The notes: a model not told the origin generated them from the sequence alone. A DNA stretch of 64,000 bases from Litorivicinus lipolyticus (GCF_009650135.1 NZ_CP045871.1:558001-622000), one strand, 5' to 3'; positions 27,425 to 36,691 are shown, counted from the first letter of the stretch. Numbers and translations: made by a program.

Positions 27425-28204
27425 TCAGGCGACGGTTTCGGGTTGTTTTTGACAGGCGATTTGGATGTTGCCGGTCAGTTGTTCGGCGTACAGCCGAGCG
27501 ATTTGGTGACCTAAAGGATTGACCTGTACCGGCTTATCACGTTCGCAATTGATCCAGTCCAGCGCGGCCCAGCGTTTGACCGTATCACTCTGGTGGACGG
27601 GCAGTAGGCGGGTCGCTAGCTCCTCGTAGCGCTCGGTGGTTATCGCTGGGTTGTCGTGGCAACTCTGTAGTAGGTGAAAGAACCCAAGTTGGCGTGCGCC
27701 CGCCAGCGGCGAGAAGCCCTGGCGCGCCCACAACTCGGTTCGTAAAAATCCGTGCAGGACATCGTCGGCACTGGCTTCGATGGTCAGGCCGAGCGCGCCA
27801 GCACGGCTCAGTTGGCGGGTCAATGGGCGTGTCTCGGCGTCGACCCGGGCGGACAACGCTTGGGTGCCAAACCAACCTTGATCGCGATGCTCGGCATATT
27901 CACAGGCTTTCAATTCGCGCAGGTTTTTCAGCGCGGTGGGGCGAGTGATGCCCATAGCCATCAAATGGTGTTCAACGGTGGTAGGGCGGTGCTCGATCCG
28001 ATTGAGGGCCAGGAACAGGGTGTCGTCCGTCAATCGGTGTTCGGCGCGTTCCAGCGTCAAGCTTGCGCAAGTATCTGAAAGGGCGCGGGTGATACGGGTA
28101 AGCGCGTTCCGATCAATCGGAGGCGCGGCGCGAAACTGCCAACTCAATAGTGAATCTCCAAGCTGTACGTTATTAGCCGATCTACACTGCCGCAACGGAT
28201 ACAT
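27425..28204 (-). CDS. Winged-helix-like protein B, paralogue of A
   Basis: 259 residues with the same landmarks as protein A: MAMGITRPTALKNLRELKAC beside A's SRPTARKLLKIY, then DQGWFGTQ beside DAWFASD, a central AGARQLGFFHLLQ beside VHGRALFSLLRL, and VNPLGHQIARLYAEQL beside LTPLGQRIASDF. The ATG at 28204 has no good RBS; a TTG at 28147 follows GGAGA and gives 240 residues, closer to A in length. Probably a DNA-binding protein. It lies 233 bases upstream of A in the same direction. Confidence 0.65.
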   Translation of the reverse strand: MYPLRQCRSANNVQLGDSLLSWQFRAAPPIDRNALTRITRALSDTCASLTLERAEHRLTDDTLFLALNRIEHRPTTVEHHLMAMGITRPTALKNLRELKACEYAEHRDQGWFGTQALSARVDAETRPLTRQLSRAGALGLTIEASADDVLHGFLRTELWARQGFSPLAGARQLGFFHLLQSCHDNPAITTERYEELATRLLPVHQSDTVKRWAALDWINCERDKPVQVNPLGHQIARLYAEQLTGNIQIACQKQPETVA

Positions 28205-28296
28205 TAAAGATAGTTCATTTCGGTGATATTGGTCGCTTTTTGCAATTTGGTGTGGACCATTGGGCGGTGCTTGGGGATTAACGACTGGTTTTTTCG

Positions 28297-28578
28297 TCAG
28301 CGCTTTGACGGAATTCGGCTGTTTTGTTCGCGGGCTGTTTGGTTGAGGTGGCTGACCCGGCGACCGCCCAGCTCGACCAATATCCGCGCCACGCGCAATG
28401 ATTTCTCGACGTTCTTGGCGGTCACGGCACAGGCAAGCTGACGCTCGTACAGCGGAATAATAGCGGCCAATTCATTCGGCGTCATGGCATCAAGGGAACG
28501 TCTAAGGTCAGGTATATCCAAACCGCGCGACTTCATCTGCGTTCCGGTGGGCTCCGAGGTTTCATGCGCGTCGGACAA
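28297..28578 (-). CDS. Small hydrophilic protein, unknown function
   Basis: 93 residues, highly charged and mostly helical, with PDLRRSLDAMTPNELAAIIP and a C-terminal basic tail. No family recognised. Its start is uncertain: a TTG at 28578 with AAGG ten bases upstream, or an ATG at 28536. It lies between protein B and the LuxR-type regulator on the same strand. It is not related to the 92-residue protein at 26132 by eye. Confidence 0.45.
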   Translation of the reverse strand: MSDAHETSEPTGTQMKSRGLDIPDLRRSLDAMTPNELAAIIPLYERQLACAVTAKNVEKSLRVARILVELGGRRVSHLNQTAREQNSRIPSKR

Positions 28579-28657
28579 CAGCGAGTACCTTCAAAAACGT
28601 GACAGAAAGTCAGTGTGATCTTTATGCCGGGTCATTACCAATAACAACACAGGAACC

Positions 28658-29299
28658 CTACGTCAATTCGCTGTCGGAAAGCTGTCCTTTGACCAACAGT
28701 GCTAGCTCTAAACGGTCTCGGGTTTGGGTTTTGCGAAAGGCCGCCGTCAGGTGCGCCTTGATGGTGCGTTCGGTGACATTTAAGCGGGCGGCAATCGCTT
28801 TGTTGGTGGCGCCTTCGGCGACGATCTCGGCGACCTCACGTTCGCGTTCAGACAGCATGCTCATGCGACTGTTGTCGGCGGCGTTGTAGCCGTTTCGATC
28901 AACCAGGTCGTCGACCAGTAAGCGCACCAGGCGCCGCGAGATCCAGGCCTCGCCACGACCGATTGCCGCGACGGCGGCCTGCAACAGCCGCGCATCGGTG
29001 GTCGCCTGTGTGTAGCCGCGCACGCCCGCTTTGAGTAGCACAATGCCATGGTTATCGCTGACCGTATTGTCCATCACCAGTATCGGCGTTGCGCTGTTGG
29101 ATAAAATCAGGGCGACCGCATGATCGATGCGGTGGTGGTCGCCATCCACATGAAATAGCACTAATTTGGGTTGGTGCTCGCTGATCGCAGCATGCAGGTG
29201 GCCACGATTGCTAACGGCGGTAACGGTTGCGATAGGCTCCAAAGCTTGGAGCCATTGACGGATTAGCCGGTTGTCGCTGCTGCAGATTAAAACGTTCAC
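28658..29299 (-). CDS. LuxR-type response regulator with degenerate receiver
   Basis: 213 residues: N-terminal receiver-like domain (1-125) and C-terminal LuxR helix-turn-helix (about 147-200; LSEREREVAEIVAEGATNKA then LNVTERTIKAHL). In the receiver the phospho-acceptor Asp of the LLD motif is replaced by His50 (KLVLFHVDG), so phosphorylation control is unlikely. GTG start preceded by AAGGA. No histidine kinase is adjacent. It is the first gene of the minus-strand block reaching to 26.1 kb, or a single gene; a target is not evident. Confidence 0.85.
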   Translation of the reverse strand: MNVLICSSDNRLIRQWLQALEPIATVTAVSNRGHLHAAISEHQPKLVLFHVDGDHHRIDHAVALILSNSATPILVMDNTVSDNHGIVLLKAGVRGYTQATTDARLLQAAVAAIGRGEAWISRRLVRLLVDDLVDRNGYNAADNSRMSMLSEREREVAEIVAEGATNKAIAARLNVTERTIKAHLTAAFRKTQTRDRLELALLVKGQLSDSELT

Positions 29300-29383
29300 G
29301 CGCGATGTCCTTTGGCAATGGCGCGCCCGCGAAGTGATAGGCGCGCTACACAGTCTAAATAAGAGGCCCAGGAACGCCTTGGA

Positions 29384-30037
29384 TTAAAGTACTAATACCG
29401 GTGTTGATTTTCTGCCTGTACTTATGCTCAGCATTCCCTGGTGTTCGATGAAGTCAACGATGGTGTCCAAGCCTTGGCCAGTTTTTAGGTTGCTGAACGT
29501 CCAGGGTTTTGTCGGGCGCATGCGGTCGGTGTCGCTGGCCATGACTTCAAGGCTGGCGCCAACGTAAGGCGCCAAGTCGATTTTATTGATGATCAATAGG
29601 TCTGATTTGGTGATGCCGGGGCCGCCTTTGCGGGGGATCTTTTCGCCTTCGGCGACGTCAATCACGTAGATCGTAAGGTCCGCCAGTTCTGGGCTAAAGG
29701 TCGCGCTTAGGTTGTCGCCGCCGCTTTCGACGAACACCACGTCGAGGTCTTTGTGTAACTGGGCCAGCTCGTCAACCGCGGCCAGGTTCATCGAGGCGTC
29801 TTCGCGAATGGCAGTGTGCGGGCAGCCGCCAGTTTCGACCCCGATGATTCGATCCGCTGCCAGCGCTTCGGCCCGGGTCAAGATCTTCGCGTCCTCTTGG
29901 GTATAGATGTCGTTCGTGACCAGGGCCAGGCTGTAACGATCTCGCAGGCGTTTGCACAGCGCTTCGAGCAGTGCGGTTTTGCCGGAGCCAACCGGTCCAC
30001 CAACGCCGATTCGCAGCGGGTTTTTAATGTCTGTCAT
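29384..30037 (-). CDS. ureG: Urease accessory GTPase UreG
   Basis: A SIMIBI-class GTPase that drives nickel delivery to urease. 217 residues with the P-loop GGPVGSGKT at 13-21, the [12 protein letters not shown] switch, the metal-site segment [13 protein letters not shown] with its Cys-Pro-His, and the NKIDLAPYV base-recognition motif. It is the last gene of the urease operon, 12 bases after ureF. UreG normally acts in a complex with UreF and UreD and takes nickel from UreE. Confidence 0.97.
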   Translation of the reverse strand: MTDIKNPLRIGVGGPVGSGKTALLEALCKRLRDRYSLALVTNDIYTQEDAKILTRAEALAADRIIGVETGGCPHTAIREDASMNLAAVDELAQLHKDLDVVFVESGGDNLSATFSPELADLTIYVIDVAEGEKIPRKGGPGITKSDLLIINKIDLAPYVGASLEVMASDTDRMRPTKPWTFSNLKTGQGLDTIVDFIEHQGMLSISTGRKSTPVLVL

Positions 30038-30049
30038 GTGAGGTCCTTG

Positions 30050-30715
30050 TTAAGAGCGATACAATCGCGTGTATTGGGTTTCGTGCAGGCTGCTGGCGAT
30101 TGCAAGCGCCAGGTTGGACGAGCCGACCTGTTCATCGGTGACCGAAAAAGCGTGTGTGACGGCCCGGTCCAGCTCGCCCGACAGTTGCGCCATCAGTTGC
30201 TGGCCCTGGGTTTGTCCCAGCGGCACCAGTTTGACGCCAGCGACCACTGCGCCTTCCAGCCATGCCCAAAGGTAGCCGCGGCTAAGTGCCTCCGGCGCAA
30301 TCGACCATTGGTGACCGGCATAGGCCATGGCGGCGACCTGGGAACTGGCGATGGCGTGCAGCCAGCTTTCCTCCAGCTCAATCGGCAGGGCCTTGAGTAG
30401 GCGCACAAAGGCGGCTCCGCGCTGGGATTCTTCGGCCCGCAACTCCCGGGTTTCGCGTGCGGCGGTCAATTCGCCCGTCCAGTCGCTGAATGCATCCAGA
30501 TCATCGCGCCGAGTCGCCGCCATGGCGCGGATCAGCACCGGCAGTTCGAGCTGGGCGATGCCATGCCAAAGCACAGACTGAAGCCACTCTCGCAGGCTGT
30601 CAGCATCGGTGATCCAACCGCTTTCGACCGCCCATTCCAAACCTTGGGAGTAGGTAAAGGCACCGACGGGTAGGTTCGGGCTGACCAGTTGGTAAAGCCG
30701 AAAGTCGTTAAGCAC
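30050..30715 (-). CDS. ureF: Urease accessory protein UreF
   Basis: A helical scaffold protein that links UreD-bound apo-urease with UreG. LVSPNLPVGAFTYSQGLEWA near the N terminus is diagnostic. I take the GTG at 30715, which overlaps the stop of the small upstream gene, since it gives the usual distance to the LPVGAF motif; a TTG at 30739 would add eight residues. About 221 residues, normal length. Confidence 0.95.
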   Translation of the reverse strand: MLNDFRLYQLVSPNLPVGAFTYSQGLEWAVESGWITDADSLREWLQSVLWHGIAQLELPVLIRAMAATRRDDLDAFSDWTGELTAARETRELRAEESQRGAAFVRLLKALPIELEESWLHAIASSQVAAMAYAGHQWSIAPEALSRGYLWAWLEGAVVAGVKLVPLGQTQGQQLMAQLSGELDRAVTHAFSVTDEQVGSSNLALAIASSLHETQYTRLYRS

Positions 30716-30896
30716 GACGGCGAACAAGGACCACGGCAATCAGCCCGGCGAGCACGCCGGCGGCGGCCATGACTAAATGGTCGGGTTGGCTGAACAAGTG
30801 CCCCAGGGTTGCGAAGATATGGCTACCGTGATCGCCGGCGTGGGCGAATACCTTGGGGGTGGCAACCAATGCTGCTAATGACGTCAGAGTTTTCAT
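30708..30896 (-). CDS. Tiny urease-operon membrane protein, HupE/UreJ-like fragment
   Basis: 62 residues: a signal-like N terminus ending in VFAHAG, a His-rich stretch (HAGDHGSH, then GHLFSQPDHL) and one transmembrane helix (LVMAAAGVLAGLIAVVLV) ending in basic RRR. The His pattern recalls the start of HupE/UreJ nickel-associated permeases, which are about 190 residues, but the rest of that protein is missing. It lies between ureE and ureF, overlaps the ureF start and is 9 bases from ureE, so it is probably translated. A role in periplasmic nickel capture is inference. Confidence 0.7.
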   Translation of the reverse strand: MKTLTSLAALVATPKVFAHAGDHGSHIFATLGHLFSQPDHLVMAAAGVLAGLIAVVLVRRRA

Positions 30897-30905
30897 TGCG
30901 ATTCC

Positions 30906-31367
30906 TTAATGCTCGTGTGAATGGGCGTGGCTGTGCGAGGTGCCGCCATAGGCGCCGTCCTCGGGTTCAAAGGGGTGGTCGTGGACGACAATGGTCGCGC
31001 CGAGTCCGCGCACCATGTCGTCCAGCACATGGTCGTGCAGGTAACGGGCGTAATTGACGCCGACCTCGAGTGGCACGTGCCGGTTGCCAAGGTGATAGCA
31101 AACCCGCGCCAGCAGTAACCCGCTGTCGGCAGAGACGGTCGATACGCGCTCGTTCGCGGCGACCACTTCGACCACAATTCCGGTCGCATCCGTCAGCAGA
31201 TCCCCGCCGCGCAGTGTCTCGCCGCGGCCAACAAACAAACCCGCTTCGCGGCCGTCGGACAGCTTAATACGTTGGCGACTGCGCACGCGTTGGTGAATGG
31301 TCAACACGGCATTAGCGTTAACTGAGGTGCCAGGCGCGGCGCGGTGTGTCAGTTCAATCATCGTCAT
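30906..31367 (-). CDS. ureE: Urease nickel metallochaperone UreE
   Basis: 153 residues. The N-terminal domain (RVRSRQRIKLSDGREAGLF, LRGGDLL) and the C-terminal metal-binding domain (CYHLGNRHVPLEVG with the conserved internal His) are complete, and the protein ends in a His-rich tail (SHSHAHSHEH) that binds extra nickel. It starts one base after the ureC stop codon's region and is translationally linked to it. Confidence 0.96.
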   Translation of the reverse strand: MTMIELTHRAAPGTSVNANAVLTIHQRVRSRQRIKLSDGREAGLFVGRGETLRGGDLLTDATGIVVEVVAANERVSTVSADSGLLLARVCYHLGNRHVPLEVGVNYARYLHDHVLDDMVRGLGATIVVHDHPFEPEDGAYGGTSHSHAHSHEH

Positions 31368-31368
31368 C

Positions 31369-33072
31369 TCAAAATAGGTAGTAGCGCTGGGCCATGGGCA
31401 ACTCGGATGCGGGTTCGCAGGTCAGCAGTTCACCGTCCGCGCGCACTTCGTAGGTCTGAGGGTCAACTTGAATGTCTGGCATCCAATCGTTGCGGACCAT
31501 GTCGGCCTTGGTCAGGGTGCGACAGCCTTGGACTGCGCTGACTGGGGTTTTCAGGTCAAGCTGTTCGGGCACGCCCGCATCGATAGCGGCCTGGGACATG
31601 AAAATTAGGCTGGTATGACTCGCGGCGGCGCCGAACGAGCCAAACATCGGCCGGTAGTGGACCGGTTGCGGCGTCGGAATCGAGGCATTGGGGTCGCCCA
31701 TGGGGGCATAGGCGATCAATCCGCCTTTTAAAATTAGGCTGGGTTTGGTGCCAAAAAAAGCCGGTTTCCACAGCACCAAGTCCGCCAATTTACCGACCTC
31801 GATCGATCCAACCTCGTGGCCGATGCCCATGGTGATCGCCGGGTTGATGGTGTACTTGGCAATGTAACGCTTGATCCGCTCGTTATCAGCGTCATCGCTA
31901 TCGCCGGCCAAGGGCCCGCGTTGGACGCGCATTTTGTGCGCGGTTTGCCAGGTCCGGGTGACCACTTCACCGACCCGGCCCATGGCTTGGGAGTCGGACG
32001 AAATCATCGAAAACGCGCCCAAGTCATGCAGGATGTCCTCGGCGGCAATCGTTTCGCGGCGAATGCGCGACTCGGCAAAGGCAACGTCTTCGGCGATGCT
32101 GGGATCTAGGTGGTGGCAGACCATCAGCATATCCAAGTGCTCGTCCACGGTATTGACCGTGTACGGGCGCGTCGGGTTGGTCGAGGACGGCAGCACGTTG
32201 GCGTAACCGGCCGCCCGAATGATGTCCGGCGCGTGGCCGCCGCCGGCGCCTTCGGTGTGATAGGTGTGGATAACACGATCACCAATGGCGGCCAGGGTGG
32301 CCTCGACGAAGCCGGACTCGTTCAGCGTATCGGTGTGGATTGCGACCTGGACGTCGTAGCGGTCAGCCACGGACAAACAGCAGTCGATCGCCGCCGGTGT
32401 GGTGCCCCAATCCTCGTGCAATTTCAGTCCCATGGCGCCGGCTTTGAGTTGCTCTTCCAAGGCGCCGGGTTGGCTGGCATTGCCCTTGCCTAAAAAGCCC
32501 AGGTTCATGGCAAAGCCATCTGCGGCCTCGAACATGCGGGCCAAATTCCAAGCCCCGGGTGTGCAGGTGGTGGCATTGGTTCCAGTCGCCGGGCCGGTGC
32601 CGCCGCCCAACATCGTGGTGATGCCGCTGGCCAAAGCTTCTTCGATTTGCTGCGGACAAATAAAGTGGATGTGGGCATCGACGCCGCCGGCGGTCAGAAT
32701 TTGACCCTCGCCGGCGATCACTTCGGTGCCGGGGCCGACGTCGATGTCGACGCCGGGTTGGATGTCGGGGTTGCCGGCTTTGCCGATGGCGTGGATTCGG
32801 CCGTCCTTGACCGCCACGTCGGCTTTGATAATGCCCCAATGATCGACAATCAGCGCGTTGGTGATGACCAAGTCCGGCGCCACTTCACGCCCGGACTGGC
32901 TTTGACCCATGCCGTCACGAATGACCTTGCCGCCGCCGAACTTAACTTCTTCGCCGTACACGGTTAGGTCTTTTTCAACTTTGAGCCACAGCTCCGTATC
33001 GGCTAGGCGAACGCGATCGCCGACCGTGGGTCCGAACATTTCTGCGTAGGCTTGGCGCGTCATCCGAGTCAT
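31369..33072 (-). CDS. ureC: Urease catalytic alpha subunit UreC
   Basis: Hydrolyses urea to ammonia and carbamate at a dinickel site. 567 residues, standard length, with every catalytic residue at its usual number: His134 and His136, carbamylated Lys217, His219, His246, His272, mobile-flap Cys319-His320, and Asp360. Its start overlaps the ureB stop (ATGA). With urate degradation 15 kb away producing two urea per urate, the enzyme has an evident internal substrate. Confidence 0.99.
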   Translation of the reverse strand: MTRMTRQAYAEMFGPTVGDRVRLADTELWLKVEKDLTVYGEEVKFGGGKVIRDGMGQSQSGREVAPDLVITNALIVDHWGIIKADVAVKDGRIHAIGKAGNPDIQPGVDIDVGPGTEVIAGEGQILTAGGVDAHIHFICPQQIEEALASGITTMLGGGTGPATGTNATTCTPGAWNLARMFEAADGFAMNLGFLGKGNASQPGALEEQLKAGAMGLKLHEDWGTTPAAIDCCLSVADRYDVQVAIHTDTLNESGFVEATLAAIGDRVIHTYHTEGAGGGHAPDIIRAAGYANVLPSSTNPTRPYTVNTVDEHLDMLMVCHHLDPSIAEDVAFAESRIRRETIAAEDILHDLGAFSMISSDSQAMGRVGEVVTRTWQTAHKMRVQRGPLAGDSDDADNERIKRYIAKYTINPAITMGIGHEVGSIEVGKLADLVLWKPAFFGTKPSLILKGGLIAYAPMGDPNASIPTPQPVHYRPMFGSFGAAASHTSLIFMSQAAIDAGVPEQLDLKTPVSAVQGCRTLTKADMVRNDWMPDIQVDPQTYEVRADGELLTCEPASELPMAQRYYLF

Positions 33073-33404
33073 GCGCTGTCTCCTTGATCCAACGGGCCCA
33101 TGACCTTGCCTTGAAAGCCATAGACGGCGCGCTTGCCGGCCAGTGCAATCAGGCTGACACGTCGCGATTGGCCGGGCTCGAAGCGAATGGCGGTACCCGC
33201 GGCGATGTTCAGGCGCGTGCCGCGAGCTGCTTCGCGATCAAAGCGCAGGGCATCGTTGACTTCGAAAAAATGGTAGTGCGATCCGACCTGGATCGGCCGA
33301 TCACCATGATTTTCAACACTGACGTCGCGCGTGCTGCGGCCAACATTCAGTTCGATGTCGCCACTGGCAACGCGAATTTCTCCGGGAATCATCGGCGTCC
33401 TCAT
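33069..33404 (-). CDS. ureB: Urease beta subunit UreB
   Basis: 111 residues, the separate beta chain found in most bacterial ureases. [15 protein letters not shown] opens the protein, and [18 protein letters not shown] is the signature segment. The start overlaps the ureA stop by four bases and its end overlaps ureC, so A, B and C are made in step. Confidence 0.97.
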   Translation of the reverse strand: MRTPMIPGEIRVASGDIELNVGRSTRDVSVENHGDRPIQVGSHYHFFEVNDALRFDREAARGTRLNIAAGTAIRFEPGQSRRVSLIALAGKRAVYGFQGKVMGPLDQGDSA

Positions 33405-33703
33405 ACGATAGGGTCGTGAACGGTGACGAGCTTGGTGCCGTCGGGGAAGGTGGCTTCGACCTGGACGTCGTGGATCATGTTGGGGATGCCCTCCATGACG
33501 TCATTAACGGTTAGCAAAGTGCGGCCATAGTCCATCAGTTCCGCGACGCTGCGGCCGTCGCGGGCACCTTCTAATATTGCAGCACTAATAAAGGCGATAG
33601 CTTCGGGGTAGTTGAGTTTTAGACCGCGTGCCAACCGGCGCTCGGCCAGCAGGCCGGCCGTGAATAGCATCAGTTTGTCTTTTTCGCGGGGGGTTAATTC
33701 CAT
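33401..33703 (-). CDS. ureA: Urease gamma subunit UreA
   Basis: 100 residues, the exact size of bacterial gamma subunits. [19 protein letters not shown] at the N terminus and [18 protein letters not shown] at the C terminus are typical. The ATG at 33703 is chosen over an in-frame upstream start inside ureD because it gives the family N terminus. It starts eight bases after ureD ends. Confidence 0.97.
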   Translation of the reverse strand: MELTPREKDKLMLFTAGLLAERRLARGLKLNYPEAIAFISAAILEGARDGRSVAELMDYGRTLLTVNDVMEGIPNMIHDVQVEATFPDGTKLVTVHDPIV

Positions 33704-33711
33704 CAGAGTTC

Positions 33712-34611
33712 CTAGGTGTTCCAAATTCGAGGAGGGCAGGGCGCGCGGCCCAAAATGTTGGGGCGGAGGGCCTGCCACAATTCAGTCATGGCGCGCATGG
33801 CAGGCTCGGTGTGCGGGGCCAAGGCGCGAACAATCAGCACGTCGCCAATCAGCGTCGCGCCTATCGTCAGTCCGTCGCCGCCGCACTGGCGCGCCATCGC
33901 CAGGTCGTTTTCGTTGGCCGGTGTTGCAATTAGGGTGCTTTGGACCGGGAAATTGCGGTGATTGGCGGCCGGAAAGTGATAGCTTTGCGGCGTCAGGCTA
34001 AGCCGATCGCTGAGCACCAGTTGACCGCTAATGCGCAGGCGCAGGCGCGCATCGATGGCGCCGTAGTCAAAGTGTTCATTCATCACCGGTCGCCCGGCAC
34101 AGTGGGTTTCCCAGCCGATAAAGCGAGCCCCGGCGGCGAGTGAAATGTGGGTGGTTTGGCGCGCATTGCATCCGGGGAAGTAGATGGCTTCCAGTGGTAA
34201 CCATTCCAGCGACGCGCCGTTATTCACGGTGATGGTTTGGGTCAAGCTGGACGGTCGGTTGGCGCGGTAAAATTTGCCGGCACCGGGCGTTGTGACCAGC
34301 GCATGGGCATTGTCCGCGAGCGTGCAGTCAACGCTCAATTGGTCCCCACCTGCGATTCCGCCAGGTGGATGTAGCAGGTAGGTGTGGCAAACCGGGCCTT
34401 CGGGGTAGAGGCTGCGCTGGACGCTGAGGGGGCCTTGTCGCTGGCGGTGGACCAGGGCGGTGCGACCGTGACGCGCCTCAAACCCCAGCGACAGCCGTGC
34501 GACCCAGTCGTTGGCGGTTGAGGGAATCGGGCAGGCGAGGCTGGTCAATGGCGGATCCGTGATCAAGGTGTTTGATCGATGGTTGCGATATCTGTGCCAG
34601 TACGAGCGCAC
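33712..34611 (-). CDS. ureD: Urease accessory protein UreD (UreH)
   Basis: A scaffold that binds the urease apoprotein and channels nickel from UreG. About 299 residues; [54 protein letters not shown] and [10 protein letters not shown] are the landmarks (quoted in short parts). The start is uncertain: the GTG at 34611 has no clear RBS, and a TTG at 34566 would shorten it by 15 residues, still ahead of the first conserved motif. Confidence 0.93.
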   Translation of the reverse strand: MRSYWHRYRNHRSNTLITDPPLTSLACPIPSTANDWVARLSLGFEARHGRTALVHRQRQGPLSVQRSLYPEGPVCHTYLLHPPGGIAGGDQLSVDCTLADNAHALVTTPGAGKFYRANRPSSLTQTITVNNGASLEWLPLEAIYFPGCNARQTTHISLAAGARFIGWETHCAGRPVMNEHFDYGAIDARLRLRISGQLVLSDRLSLTPQSYHFPAANHRNFPVQSTLIATPANENDLAMARQCGGDGLTIGATLIGDVLIVRALAPHTEPAMRAMTELWQALRPNILGRAPCPPRIWNT

Positions 34612-34673
34612 GAGAATGGGGCGTGCGCGGGAGAATTAGTGCGTCATATTGGTGCTTTTGGTGTTCCTTTTGG

Positions 34674-35105
34674 TCATTTTTGGTGCGCGCGTCGGTGCGT
34701 GCCAAAGGTGTCGTCGGCATGTAGCAGCAACGCCAAGGCGTGCAGTCCGGGTTGCGTTGGGCTGCCGATGCCGCGAATTAGGTCGCGATGAACACGGCGG
34801 CAGCGCAGGTGGCTGATTGCAGAGGGGTCCGTTAGGAACCACTCGCCGACGCGCTTGACTAGGGTGTCGATCAGTTCGGGCGCCAGATGGTAGCCGACCA
34901 CCGTGCGCACCAGCACCACCGTGCCACGCAGGTCCGTGGCTTGGTACTGTTGTTGTTCGGCGACGCTAAGGTCTTGGGTGGCGAATTCCGCAGGGCAGGC
35001 AAAGGTGATGCTCAGTCGCCAACCGAAATGCGCCGTTGAGTCTTCTTCTGACCACCACCAGTTGGTGATTTCGGCCAGCCGTGGCGCGTGGTCGTGGTTG
35101 TGCAT
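34674..35105 (-). CDS. Unknown protein at the head of the urease operon
   Basis: 143 residues with an unusual composition: it opens MHNHDH, has a Trp cluster (NWWWSEED) and conserved-looking GTVVLVRTVVGYHLAP and GEWFLTDPSAISHLRCRRVH segments. No family recognised. GGGAGGA precedes the ATG. It lies 62 bases upstream of ureD in the same direction with no terminator between, so it is probably cotranscribed with urease. The His-rich start could bind metal, but this is a guess. Confidence 0.6.
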   Translation of the reverse strand: MHNHDHAPRLAEITNWWWSEEDSTAHFGWRLSITFACPAEFATQDLSVAEQQQYQATDLRGTVVLVRTVVGYHLAPELIDTLVKRVGEWFLTDPSAISHLRCRRVHRDLIRGIGSPTQPGLHALALLLHADDTFGTHRRAHQK

Positions 35106-35230
35106 TGGCGTCCTCCCATGTTTGACCTATCCAGACTATCAACGGCAAGCGACTCAAGTGCCCCTGGGTTCACAGGTTGATGTTGCATTGGTTCCCATGT
35201 AAACCAAGGTCAAGTCACGGAGGCGCGTAA

Positions 35231-35848
35231 ATGTATATACCGATTGAGGATGCCCGCACACAGTTGGGGCATGACCCATTTAAGGCCATCGTGGCGCCGC
35301 GTCCGATTGGTTGGATTTCGACGGTGTCGGCCGCCGGGATCGTCAATTTAGCGCCGTACAGCTTTTTTAATGCAGTCAGCGCCGACCCGGACATGTTGAT
35401 GTTTTCCAGCGCCGGCGAAAAAGACACCCTCAACAACTGCAGGGCGACCGGCGAGTTTGTGTGCAATTTAGTGTCGCAGCCACTGCTTGAGCGCATGAGT
35501 CAATCGTCGGCGGCTGCAGATGCCCACATCAATGAGTTCGAGTTGGCGGATCTGGCCTCGGCGCCGTCATCGCGGGTGGCGCCGCCGCGCGTGGCCGACA
35601 CCCCTGCAGCGCTTGAGTGCGTTGTGGTCGATGTGATCCGACTAACGGACCGGTACGGCTCCGCGACCCATAGCTGGATGACCATCGGTGAAGTGGTCGG
35701 TCTGTATATCAATCCGGATTATCTGACCTCGGACGGGCGCTTTGACACCGCCAAGGCGGCGGCCGTGGCGCGTTGCGGTTACCAAGATTATCAACTGGGT
35801 GGCGAGTTAGTTGAGTTGGCGAGGCCGGGACCGGGACCGGGACGATAG
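35231..35848 (+). CDS. Flavin reductase-like, FMN-binding split-barrel protein
   Basis: 205 residues of the DIM6/NTAB-type family, which bind FMN and either reduce it with NAD(P)H for a partner oxygenase or act alone. VAPRPIGWISTVSAAGIVNL and APYSFFNAVSADP are the FMN-site landmarks, then GEFVCNLVS. CGGAGG precedes the ATG by eight bases. The C terminus is a run of Pro-Gly repeats (PGPGPGR) made by repeated CCGGGA. No partner oxygenase is adjacent. Confidence 0.87.
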   Translation: MYIPIEDARTQLGHDPFKAIVAPRPIGWISTVSAAGIVNLAPYSFFNAVSADPDMLMFSSAGEKDTLNNCRATGEFVCNLVSQPLLERMSQSSAAADAHINEFELADLASAPSSRVAPPRVADTPAALECVVVDVIRLTDRYGSATHSWMTIGEVVGLYINPDYLTSDGRFDTAKAAAVARCGYQDYQLGGELVELARPGPGPGR

Positions 35849-35887
35849 GGGCTGCCACGAGCTAAATTGGGGCCGAGCGTTTCCAGC

Positions 35888-36691
35888 CTACAGTGCATCA
35901 GGCACCTGATGGAAGCGGCACTTGGGAAAGGTACTGCACCCTAAAAAGTGGATGCCTTCGAGTCTCCCTTTGCGGCCGAGCCTTGGCACCATCGGAGAAT
36001 TGCAGCGAGGGCATTTGTCCGAGGTAACCGCAGCTTTGGCTGGGGTGGCGCTGACCGATCGACGCTGCTCCAGGTTTGCAATATGTGCCTTGGCCGTTTT
36101 ACGGGTTGCAGGCAAGCGTAGGGCGCCGAGCTGGCTGCAGATGCCACTGTATTCGACGGCTGTTAGGGACACTGTTTGAAACGATCTGAGGTGTTTTATC
36201 AGTGCTGCTCCACCCCAAACAACGTTCGACGGCAGCTGGGTTTTGGGGGTCGATCGGCGACTAAATATAACCACGGACGTCAGCCGCTCGGGAGCGATTT
36301 CCAGTACTTTAGCTAAGGCATTGGTGTGGGTGGCGTTTTGGCGTAATGGGTTCTGAAAATAGAATCGTTTCTTGAAAAACGTTTGAGTCCAGCGTGGATC
36401 CTCCGGTTGGCCAAATATCCAACCGCCATAATTTTTTGATTCAATAACGAAAACGCCAAAACGGGACACGCAAATGTGATCGATTTGCGTTGTTTTTCCC
36501 TCGATCTCTAAGGTGACATTGTGAAAGTGACGCCATTCACTATTCGGCAATTCGCGTCGAAGCAGCGTCGCGACCTTTCGTTCCATCAGCCACCCGGCGA
36601 ATTTGTTTTCGTCGATGGTTTGGAAAAGCATCAGAAGTACGATCAAAATGAGCAGCAATGTGGCGGGAAGTAACCATAGGTTATCGATCAT
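35888..36691 (-). CDS. Membrane-anchored NERD nuclease-like protein with C-terminal zinc finger
   Basis: 267 residues: a transmembrane helix at 6-24, a NERD domain with the nuclease-like residues Asp71 (TQIDHICVS) and Glu84-x-Lys86 (IESKNYGG), and a C-terminal topoisomerase-I-type four-Cys zinc ribbon (CPRCNSPMV ... GCSTFPKCRF). The family is thought to process DNA, but the function is not established. The ATG at 36691 follows TGGAG; a longer in-frame start would overlap the divergent nitroreductase promoter. It stands alone. Confidence 0.85.
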   Translation of the reverse strand: MIDNLWLLPATLLLILIVLLMLFQTIDENKFAGWLMERKVATLLRRELPNSEWRHFHNVTLEIEGKTTQIDHICVSRFGVFVIESKNYGGWIFGQPEDPRWTQTFFKKRFYFQNPLRQNATHTNALAKVLEIAPERLTSVVIFSRRSTPKTQLPSNVVWGGAALIKHLRSFQTVSLTAVEYSGICSQLGALRLPATRKTAKAHIANLEQRRSVSATPAKAAVTSDKCPRCNSPMVPRLGRKGRLEGIHFLGCSTFPKCRFHQVPDAL

